64,000 bases of DNA. It comes from Plasmodium brasilianum. Its lineage: Eukaryota > Apicomplexa > Aconoidasida > Haemosporida > Plasmodiidae. The stretch spans positions 851,501-915,500 of the forward strand of contig NC_090123.1 of NCBI RefSeq assembly GCF_023973825.1. The letters are read 5' to 3'. The position numbers were made by a program, and so were the translations under genes. Position 1 is the stretch's first letter, and each line of letters starts with the position of its first letter. Positions 1 through 10,500 of this stretch are shown here, in pieces. Below the pieces are notes generated by a model, which saw only the letters and a list, made by a program, of their open reading frames with translations, was not told where the DNA came from and searched no databases.

Positions 1-89
1 TAAGACCGTTGAAATATAGGGAAAAAAATAAAGTATTCACTAAATCTAATTATTTTTTAAAATTATGATTTACGCACTTATTTTTACAG

Positions 90-283
90 TAATGATGGGA
101 GATCAGCAGCACCAAGATGCACGGCATAATTTAGAGGGCGCAAACAACGACGTGCATGTACATATGTATATATATCTATATATTTATAATATATACAAAT
201 ATGTATGTATAAATATGTATATTTACGCCTATGCAACATTTTCATAGTTGATTCCACAGGTAGAAATGTCTGTCACTTCGTAG
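90..283 (+). CDS. Probable 3'-terminal two exons of an upstream gene (partial)
   Basis: Two short, relatively G+C-rich blocks look like the last exons of a gene that begins left of the window. The first (90-151) follows a T-rich acceptor ending in ttttacag, enters in phase 1 and reads MMGDQQHQDARHNLEGANND, ending at a GTGCAT donor. The second (260-283) follows ccacag and reads VEMSVTS then TAG, in matching phase 0. The intron would be 108 bases and is filled with TATATA/ATGTATAT sequence. The composition contrasts clearly with the flanks. The encoded tail is acidic and hydrophilic with no recognisable family. The block could also be a chance open stretch in an untranslated region; transcript data across the left edge would settle it. 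Confidence 0.4.
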
Positions 284-734
284 TAATGGTAATAATAAGT
301 ATTGCCCGTAGTGCAAAAATGTTTACATTTTTACTTTACTATTAACAGGACGTTCACGTGACTTATATAAAATGAACGAGTTGAAATTTATTTGTAGTAT
401 GCTCAAATATTCATAATGATTACACATTTTTGTGGTTTTCCATAATTTTCCTCCTTGTTTTGTACCACACTATGATATACTGTAGTATGCTACGCTATAC
501 TATTCTTTCCTTTTCTTTCCATTATTATCATTTTTTTCGAGTTGCAAACGTGCACATAATGTACATATACATGTGAATATGTATATAATCCTCGTAAGGA
601 CTATAACACTATTTTTATTATTCCATGAACTTCTTATTTAATTTTTCTTTCCTTCACCCGCATCAAAATTAATACTATCACGCTTTTTCCTTTTTTGTTA
701 CAAGGAAAATAAGTTAAACTGTTTAACAGGAAAA

Positions 735-852
735 TTATATATATTACAATTTTACGCCATTTTATGCCATTTTATGCCATTCTATGCAATTTTATGTCAT
801 TCTATGCAATTTCATGCCATTCTATGCAATTTCATGCAATTTTATGCTATTT
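735..852. repeat. Degenerate 10-11 bp tandem repeat
   Basis: About ten copies of a unit close to ATTYTATGCMA run head to tail. The open frames across it read FYAILCHSMQFHAIL-type translations, which simply reflect the repeat; there is no sign of a gene. Confidence 0.8.
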
Positions 853-1095
853 TTTTTCCTAGTAATTTTATTTATTTTTTTTTTTTACTCTATTTCCTTG
901 CTGTTCATATATTGTGCGTTATTATTAAAAATATTGTTTTACTTTTTAGTACAAAAAATTCTACAGTTCAACTGTTCATTACTCATGTGTAAAAGCGAGC
1001 GTAATTATGTGCTATCACGTTTTGATAATTCATTCATTTGTTCCTAATTATGCGTTCCACAAAAAAAAATAGAATAAATAAATAAAATAATAAGG

Positions 1096-1321
1096 TATAT
1101 TAATATAGTAAAATTATATTCTAATATAGTAAAATTATATTCTAATATAGTAAAATTATATTCTAATATAGTAAAATAATATACTAATATGGTAAAATAA
1201 TATACCAATATAGTAAAATAATATACCAATATAGTAAAATAATATACTAATATGGTAAAATAATATACCAATATGGTAAAATAATATACCAATATGGTAA
1301 AATAATATACCAATATGGTAA
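1096..1321. repeat. 18-20 bp tandem repeat (TAATATAGTAAAATTATATTC type)
   Basis: About twelve head-to-tail copies of a unit carrying TAATAT(A/G)GTAAAATAATATAC. Two subtypes are arranged in blocks: the first copies carry AAATTATATTC, the later ones AAATAATATACCAATATGG. This suggests successive local expansions. The reverse-strand open frame (VYYFTIL repeated) is an artefact of the repeat. Confidence 0.85.
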
Positions 1322-1572
1322 ATTAACAAATAAAATAATTAAATAAAAAATCAGCTATTCACTCATTTCTCCCATCCCATCAAATGAAATGTCCAACTTA
1401 AAATAGAGGCTAAAAGCTAAATGAATGTAAAAAAAGAAATAGAAAAAATAGAAAAGAAATATAAAAAGAAATAAAAAGAAATATAAAAAAATATAAAAAA
1501 AAAAAAAAATAAAGACCGGAAATTGAACGTACATATTTAAAAAATAACATTAACAGTAAGAAAAAAAAAAAG

Positions 1573-1624
<52 letters not shown>

Positions 1625-2674
1625 ATACATACATATATTTCAAATGTAGACTGAAAATTTATGAACAAGTAATAAAAAAAAGAAAGAACAGACAAACATA
1701 GACACGCACAAAGATACACACTTACACACACAAACATACACACACCTAGGCAAATACTCTCAAGGTTTGTAATATTTAAAGTACCAAAAAAAAAAAAAAT
1801 AGAATAAAAATTATGAACAAGTAATAAATATGTAAATAACGGAAAACTAATAAATTTGAGGGAAATAATTCTACGATATTTTATTAGGTATATAAAAAGA
1901 AAAACATGCGATTATATATATCTAAAATGTGTATATTTTTTTGTACATATATATATATATATATATATATAAATGATATGTTTAACTACATTCTAGTATA
2001 CAAAATAAAATAAAATAAAGGGAAATTAAAGATAGTAAAAATGGAAAACTAAAAGTAAAAAATAAAAATGAAATTAAAATGAACATAAAAAGGGAAATAA
2101 AAATGAAATAAAAGTGAAGGTAAAAAAGAAATAAAAGTGAAAGTAAAAATAAAAAACTAAAAGTTAAAAGTTAAGAGTAATAAATTTGAAATAAACAAAA
2201 ATAATCGAATGCGCATGTCAAATGTGTATACGTACATTTTTAGGTTATTGTACATTTACATAACACAAAATATATTTTAGTATTTTTTTTTTTTCTTATA
2301 AATTACTTTTTTTCACATTATTGCAGTTTTATTGTTTGTTAAGCAGTACAGTACAAATGTGTACGTATGTGTATGTATATATATATTATGTATGTATATA
2401 TGTATGTATTTATATATGTATGTATTTATATATGTATGTATTTATATATATATGTATAATATATATATATGTATAATATATATATATGTGCATATGTGTA
2501 TATGTACGTGTGTGTACGCTTATGTATGTACGTATGTATGTGAATACATTTACGCGTTTACGAATTTACAAATTTACGCATGTGTAAATATACCTACTTA
2601 CACACAAATAACGAATTTAATAAAATGACTGTACCAGCTAATATATAATTAAAATAAAATATAAATTTTGTTAA

Positions 2675-2713
<39 letters not shown>

Positions 2714-3148
2714 GAAAAGAAAAGAAAGTAATTTATATTTTGTTTTTTGTGCGGTTATTATTACACTTTTATGGAAAATAAAACCACAAAATTAAAAAAA
2801 GATAAAAATATAGGGGATAATATCTCTAAGCGTGTACTATAAATAGTACAGAGAATTATTTATTAGTTTGTTTATTCGTTTATTTGTCTTTCTGTTTTCT
2901 TTCCTGCTTATTTTTTTATTTATTTATTTTTTTTTTTTTTATAGACTTTGACAACTAGATATTTAAGTGAAAAAAATAACATAAAAAAAAAAAAAAAAAA
3001 AAACAAGCGCATGAGCATACCCACGCACGCACACACAATAAATAAATAAATACTGCCCATATATGGTCAGCCCTCATACACTCAGCATATATATATACCT
3101 ACATATATATATATATATATATATATATAAGAATCCGTGAATCGTAAG

Positions 3149-4531
3149 ATGGAAAAGCTAAACTTGCCAGAATGGAACGATATCGAAAGATATTTTAAAG
3201 ACCCGGAGTTGCTTACAGCAGAAATATTATTTGTAGCTCTGACCTTATGTAACGTTTTTGTTATGTACAGGTTATTTTTAGATGTTATACCATATCCTAT
3301 TTTTGTTACATGGTGGCAATTGGCACAAGGGTTATTAGTTGCATATGTGTGTGGAGAGCTGGGTCGTGAATTTCCCAAATTTGCATATTTTCCAAAAGTG
3401 GAAATTAATGAAAATATGTTGAAGGTGTTATTTGTACCATCTATTTTTTACTGTTTGATGCTTGTATTGTCGAATTATTTATTATTTAAAACACCTTGTA
3501 TAGCATCTTATCCTGTACTTGTAAGTTTTACTGTTGTCTTTCATCATCTTACTCGTTTTATTGGATGCGGAGAAGAATATATGCCTTTAAGATGGAAATC
3601 AATTGTATTTTTATTAGCTGCATTTATTATTGGCTGTTTTGATTCAAAAATAACAGGAAAAGGAGTTATAATATGGGCATTATTATATGCATTATTTTCA
3701 GCAATATTTAGAGCAGGGTTTATGCAAAAAATTATGCATTTAGTAGATGGAAAGGGAAATACTTTACATAATAATCAGCATTTACTTGGTGTATTAATAT
3801 TACCAATATTGATATTATTATCAGGAGAATGGACAGTGTTTGCACATATGCCATATAATATTACATTATTACATACCTGGCAAACATGGGGTTGTTTAGT
3901 AACAGTTGGAACATTACCATTTATAAAGAATGTTATTTCAAATAGATTAGTTAGAAGGACAGGTCAAGGACCATGGAGAATTTTAGAAATTATATCTATT
4001 ATATTTGTATTTTTTATCGGTATGACTTATAATGCACCTTCCTTTAAAGGTTACTTAGCTATAATATGTGTAATTATAGGTAGATGCCTTGGAGCATTTG
4101 ATGTATTATTAAATGCATCAGATTATATGCTTGCAGAAGATGAACGTAAGAGGAAAACATCTAAATCTAATTATGCAAAAAGTAGACAAGGAACACAAGC
4201 ATCCAAACCATTTTTATCCGGAGGGGAACATGAAGATGATGAAGAAAGTTCTTTTAGTTCTAATGATAGCAAAAGTTACCAAGGCTCACAAAATTATGAT
4301 GACAAAGAGAGTATAAATAGTAGCTCTCAACAATATAGTGTTCATAAAGGAACAACTAGCAGAATGGATAGTTCATCTAATCAAACAAGTAATGATCCAA
4401 TGTCCGCTGACGAGAGCAGGATGGGAAGTGAACGCAAAGCAAATGAAAGAGGTGCGAGTTTCCACACCAAGTCCAAGTTGTCCAGAAATTACTCCTCAAA
4501 GCAACAAGAAATGGTGGATTCGCAGGCTTGA
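3149..4531 (+). CDS. Nucleotide-sugar transporter of the drug/metabolite superfamily, SLC35C1 (GDP-fucose transporter)-like
   Basis: A 460-residue intronless protein with about ten hydrophobic segments spread over residues ~20-325, followed by a hydrophilic Ser/Asn/Lys-rich tail of about 130 residues. An upstream in-frame GTG exists but the ATG at 3149 is the natural start. The layout PYPIFVTWWQ in the first hairpin, LSNYLLFKTP, a mid-protein VDGKGNTLHNNQ loop and LPILILLSGEW resembles eukaryotic SLC35C1/GDP-sugar antiporters of the Golgi. I infer exchange of a GDP-sugar for GMP across an endomembrane; the substrate cannot be read from the sequence, and plastid phosphate translocators of the same superfamily are the main alternative. 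The tail holds a cluster of Ser and acidic residues (GGEHEDDEESSFSSND) that looks phosphorylatable. The gene is convergent with the PAM2-LOTUS gene. Confidence 0.8.
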   Translation: MEKLNLPEWNDIERYFKDPELLTAEILFVALTLCNVFVMYRLFLDVIPYPIFVTWWQLAQGLLVAYVCGELGREFPKFAYFPKVEINENMLKVLFVPSIFYCLMLVLSNYLLFKTPCIASYPVLVSFTVVFHHLTRFIGCGEEYMPLRWKSIVFLLAAFIIGCFDSKITGKGVIIWALLYALFSAIFRAGFMQKIMHLVDGKGNTLHNNQHLLGVLILPILILLSGEWTVFAHMPYNITLLHTWQTWGCLVTVGTLPFIKNVISNRLVRRTGQGPWRILEIISIIFVFFIGMTYNAPSFKGYLAIICVIIGRCLGAFDVLLNASDYMLAEDERKRKTSKSNYAKSRQGTQASKPFLSGGEHEDDEESSFSSNDSKSYQGSQNYDDKESINSSSQQYSVHKGTTSRMDSSSNQTSNDPMSADESRMGSERKANERGASFHTKSKLSRNYSSKQQEMVDSQA

Positions 4532-5444
4532 CGCGTGGTCAAGGGGTGTAGCAGCAGGAGTAGCAGTGGGGGCACATATTATGTATATATATATATATAT
4601 GTATGCATATATGTATTATGCATAAGCATATAGTGCGCTCTGGTTGCTATTACTGTAGAGGAATACTACTTTAAAAAAATATACCGTTCCGCAATTTCAA
4701 GTTACAATTTTTTTTTTTAAATTCATAATTCTTTAAAAGGAAAAAGCGCGTAAAAACGTGCATATTTATATATGCACATATGTACATCCGCGCATGATGT
4801 TGTTGATTTTAGTTTTTCAAAAGTAGTATTTAATAGCTAGCTGTTCCACATAGTAGAAAGTGAGTATAAGAACATTTATTGTCCCGAAAGTAACGCCTTA
4901 TCAGTAACAGACATTGTAATATGCTCCTGAATTAGGGGAAGTAAACTTTTAATTGTAGTACTTATTACTGTGTATTTTTTAAACCCGGACAATGAACATA
5001 CAGAGAGAGAGAGAGAGAGAGAGATATAAAAAATAGTACAATATAATAAAATAATAAAATAATAAAATAATATAATAATATAATAATATATATAATATTA
5101 ATAATATATAATATATATATAATATAATAATAATATATATAATATAAAATATAATATATTAATAATAATAATATAATAATAAAATAACGAAAGTGCGGAA
5201 GAATGTTAATGCAGATAGGTAGATTAATATTTAATGTGTGCTTACGTTAAATGCGTAGTTTGTTTATATTTTCGTTCATTTTGTTTTCTTTTACTCATTG
5301 TCATTCATTTTCACTGATATTTCTTTTTTTTTTTTTTTTTTTTTTTTTCCTTCTCTCACCTGCTTCTTCATTGATTGAAATATGTAAATGCATATAAAAA
5401 GAACGAATTTATGATTTTTACGAAAAATCTCTTATTTATCTTGT

Positions 5445-5497
<53 letters not shown>

Positions 5498-5696
5498 CCT
5501 TTTTTTATACTTTTTATTGTTATATTCATTGTAACTTACGGTTTTTTTTTCATTGTAATTTCTGGTCTTTTTTTCATTATAATTTTTGGTCTTTTTTTTT
5601 GTTGTACTTTTTGGTGCTATTTTTATTACAATTTTTATTACCATTATTATTATTATTACGTACATTAAAATTATATATTATATATTGCACATTTTG

Positions 5697-5750
<54 letters not shown>

Positions 5751-6700
5751 TTTTTTTATTATTAGTGTCAAATTGTTTCCAAAATGTATCATCCATAAAT
5801 ATACATATATACATATATAAGTTTCTCTAAATACAATAACGCTAAGTTTATAAATTTTTAAGAACAAAGATACGTATTAACAATTATTTTAGTATATGCA
5901 GAGTGACAAAAGGAAAAGTGTAGAACGAAGAATATTAAATATTTAAGTAAGCAATTTCCCTTTTTGTCTACTCACCTATGCACATGCTCTCACTATGTTG
6001 TAGGATTGACTGTTCATTACACATGTTTTTGCCATTCTCTGAAGTTATTGTGTACATAAATGTAGACACATATACGACATTTTGATCTGTTTGCCTCTCC
6101 ATTTTTTACCATATGTATATTTTCTTTTTATATTTATACATATTAATATGCATGCACATGTATGTATGCACGTACATATATATGTATTTGTTTTCCTCCT
6201 TTTTTTGTGCGTTTACACATGTGCGGATATTTTTCTTTTTCCTTGGAGTTACATATTTGTGTCGATTTTATTTTAGTTTATTTTTTTATTTTTATACCAA
6301 AGTTGAAATACATAATTTGAACAAAAAGTAAACATCTATTATGTATTTTTATTTTTTATTTTTTTTTTTCTTTTTTCTAATTACACATGTAGACATTCCT
6401 TGATACAAGAATGCCATAACTTCACTCAGATGTTCTTATAAATGTTCGTACATGCATGATTTATATATTTGTGTGCATAATAAAATAAGGTGCTCTTCGT
6501 ATAAAATATAATACATAAGGAAGGGAAGAAAAAAAAAGAACGAATTAACTAATTAATTAATTAATTAATTAAAAAGTAGTGCACCAAATAGTGCAAAAAA
6601 AATGTGCTATTTGTAGAAGCCTCATCTTGCGTAAGTTGAGATATGATGTATATTATATATACACAGAAGAGAAAAAAAAAAAAAAAAGTACTTGTACGTA

Positions 6701-6738
<38 letters not shown>

Positions 6739-6785
6739 GTGTGTATATATGTACGTGCGCATAAATGCCCGCGTAAGTGCATGTA
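4532..6785. other. A/T-rich intergenic region between convergent genes
   Basis: This 2.25 kb contains the 3' flanks of the transporter (+) and the PAM2-LOTUS gene (-). It holds an (AG)n microsatellite at 5002-5024, irregular TAA/ATA repeats at 5040-5190, a run of about 51 T at 5447-5497 and TATATA stretches near 5700 and 6710. No gene could be supported. Confidence 0.6.
5002..5024. repeat. (AG)n microsatellite
   Basis: An uninterrupted AG dinucleotide array of about 23 bases, immediately followed by TATAAAAAATAG. AG arrays are rare against the AT and A/T-homopolymer microsatellites that dominate this window. Confidence 0.9.
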
Positions 6786-7521
6786 TCACTGCTGTAGGTT
6801 TTTAAATAGATGATTTATCTTTATATCGTTATTAAATGAGTATGAGTTGTACACGTCGGGAAATGCTGATTTATTCTTTTTATAATCATTATGTTCTCTA
6901 AAGTTAGTAGTCCTACTGCTAAATTTTTTTGGCATATTGGCACTCCTTTGAGAAATAATATTAGGAAACAGTAATCCCATTATACTTTCACATGCCACGT
7001 TTCTATTTGTCGAAAGGTTTGTATCTGCTTGATGAAATTTTTGATATTTGATTTTGTTGTTACCGAAATCTGGGGATATGAAAAAAAAAGAGGAATGAAA
7101 CATAAACCGTGTGAAAGATTTGGGGTTTGTGCACACGCGTACATGTGTACATAAGTGCACTTATGTATATATATATGTATATGCATGCCTATATATGTGT
7201 ACATATCCATATATATTCATATGTGCATATCCTCATATATGCGCGTATTCTCTTGATACACCAAAAATTAAAGGCTTTTTAAAATTATTGTGCATACTGT
7301 CGGAAGGCATTTTCGTAGTAATCCCCGTGGCGAAGCTGTTAAAATACTTAGGCTTTAAGAAAAAAGTAAATATATGTATGCATGTACACCCATGTAAGCA
7401 TATATATATATGTATGTATGTGCGTGTGTACGGGTGTGCCCACACGTGAGAATATATACACTTAGGAAACACCAGGAAAATGCCCCTTCAAGGCGCCTCT
7501 TATATGGACAAGGTACATGCG

Positions 7522-7580
<59 letters not shown>

Positions 7581-10500
7581 TCTCCTGGTTACCTTAACCT
7601 CTAGCTGCGTGTTGGGTATATATTTCGTATCAAAGCCCTCCCCTGCAACTAGTACATTTGGCATGCTACATATCATTTCACCAATTTTTTCATAGTTACA
7701 TATTTTCATCAAAGGACGTAATTCACATGTATATAACTTAAACCATTCATTTGTTAGATGTATAAATTTGATTCCATATATACCATGTTGTGCTAAGAGA
7801 TATACATTTTTTGATATCTGATCCTTTTCAAAAAATGATTTTTTAGATATAATAAAATCTTCATATGTTAAGTCACAGGAATAATAAACAGGACCACATA
7901 ACTGTTTATTCATTTCGTACTCACTTAGTATAATTCCATTCTCTTTATATTTTAAGAATAAAGAATTTTGCTTTTTACAAACATGTATAACTAAATTGTA
8001 TAGTAGTTTATATAAATGATATCGTAACATCTCTAAATTTTCATTTTTAAATAATAAATTTTTTTTTTTCTTTTTTTCCATATCTTCATATCTGTAGTTA
8101 TTCTTATTTATATCTCTATAACAATCCATGTTGTTATAATGATTCTCTTTCTTGTTCCACTTTTGCATGGGTTTATTATAAATTTTATTACCACTCAACT
8201 GGGGAGGGTCCGTATAATTTTCTCCTAAAATGTTCAGCACGTTATCAGTCTGTCCACTAACACATGCGTCGGCTATGTCCTAAGAAATGAGAAAGGCATG
8301 GTAAGGAAGTGGAAAAGAATTGATAAGAAGTGAGCAAAATACTTGAGTGCTTAATTGGACACAATAAGTAGGCACTTGTAGCGTCAGAGGGAGGGTTACA
8401 TATACGCATAAAAACATGTGCATGTAGATATAAACACATGTATAAAGAAAAATGTGCAATAAGGACGTGAACAAAAATTCCATGTAAATATGGGAATACA
8501 CTGCTGTTATGCCGCACTTAGACACAATATTGTGCCAATGGGGTCAACAAGAATACAAACCTTGTAAGTCGCGTCCTTGAAATAATGAGAACTACTGAGA
8601 GATGTAAATTTCGATTTAGTAAATATTTTAAAGTTCGTGGGTTTATCAGGAAATAAATTATCATAATAATCTTGAGCTGAATCTAAGGTGAACACTTGCA
8701 TAGTTCTACCATATCCTGCTATAATTATATTAGGTATCTCTTCTAACAGCCTTCTTAATTTTTTGATTTTAAAATAATTAAGGTAAAAACTCAAGGGGTA
8801 TTGATCTGAGTATATCTTGTTCCATTCGCTTTTAATTGATGAAACAAACACACCTATCAGCTGCTCATTTGGATTTGCACTGTCATTTGGATTTGCGCTA
8901 CCATCTTGATTTTCTCTGTTATTTAAATTTTCATTTTTCTCCCTTTCGTAAGAATTAAAAAAATCTGAGTCCTTTGTACATTTATCACTTGTTAAACTTT
9001 CTGACTTGTACAGGTTTGAAGTATCCTGAGTTTTATAACTCTCATTTAAATATTCAGATGAAGCAGTTGTCCCTGAATTGTTTAATATGTCCAAAATGTT
9101 ATTTCTTTTTTTATCCGTTTTCTGACTGTCCACATTTACCCCTTTTACATTATTTACATTGCCTTCTTTCTTGCTTGTGCACGTTTCTTCTTTGCTCAGT
9201 TCGAAGTACACCCCTTCTTCGTCATCGCATGTATATGCTCTGCTATCTGGTGGTTTAAGGAAGGGGAGAAGGAGATGTATATGTGTACACATACATATAT
9301 GTATACAAATACATATACGTATACGGCTACACATACTTCTACATATACATATGCATATATACATGCACATATATACATATATGTATGCATAATATGCGCA
9401 TAATCTTTAGTGTCTTTTTGCTAAAAAGTAGTGGGTAGGACAGATGTGCAAGTAGGGTTAGAAAACATCTGCGCGTATTACGTAGTTCATTTACAATCGT
9501 ACATAGAAAAAAATATAAACATGTACTTGTACACATGTACATAATCGCAGAGAAACAAACTACAGAGAAAAAGAAAGTCAATTCAAAAGTGCTTCTGTAA
9601 CTCATGCCATTTAAATTTTTATTTATGGCCTTCCTTAGCTAGATGTACGAACAACGAAATAAAAGCAAGTGCATGATAGAGAAGTATAAATAGAGTGTGG
9701 ATTCGCATGAAGATAACTATTTACGTGCAAGAATAACACTTACAGTGCAACCGCGTAAACACGTACAGTCCACCTCAACAACACACAGAACATAAAGATA
9801 AAAAACAGGTTAACACAATTACAAATGTAGTACGTAATGACATACTAACAAGTGCATTTCTCAGACATATATGTAAAGTGTGTTTAAGAGCTATTACTTG
9901 ACTTGAGTATTTGATCCTTTATTTTGTTTATCTGCATCCATTCAATTTTTTGCCTTTCTGATATGATAACTATTAGCTGGAATAAGAGAATATGCAACTG
10001 CATTTTCGTTAATATTTTAGGCAAGTAGGTTTTACTACACTTATCTTTGTTTGTAAGAAATATGTTAGTAGTACATCTGTTCAATAGGTCGCTCGAGAAA
10101 TTACTAGTCTTGATGCTGCTATTGCTATTAATGTTGGCAGTGCTATTAATATTCGTATTGCTGTTACTATTAATATTACCATTACTGTTGATGTTATTGT
10201 TTATAATACTGTTTATGTTACTGTTTATGTTACTGTTTATGTTACTGTTGTTGCTACTATTTATTCTGCTGAGCAGGTTCGAACTGAGTTCATTTGTGCA
10301 CTCGTTGAAGTCCTCCCCGAATAACATTCCTTTCCATTTATTTTTATGCGCTTTGGAGGAAGACAATAAAGTATCTAAATTAGATGTAAATTGCTTATTT
10401 TTTATGTTATTATTAGAATCCATTGTTTTTCTTAGCTGTAGGATACTATCAAAAGAGTTCTTGTTCCTACTGTAAGGTATATTGAATGTACTTTCCTCTC

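Larger units (their letters stand above)
284..3148. other. A/T-rich intergenic region upstream of the transporter gene
   Basis: No coding region is supported in this 2.9 kb. It holds poly(A)/poly(T) tracts (for example 1561-1622 and 2682-2711), TATATA and ATGTATGT microsatellites (1948-1970, 2360-2490), and two tandem-repeat arrays listed separately. The 300 bases before 3149 presumably carry the transporter promoter and 5' UTR, but no defined motif can be named. Confidence 0.6.

Noticed and set aside
1044..1313. 89-codon reverse open frame with VYYFTIL repeats
   Set aside because: It is a direct translation of the 18-20 bp intergenic tandem repeat; no splice sites or non-repeat coding sequence.
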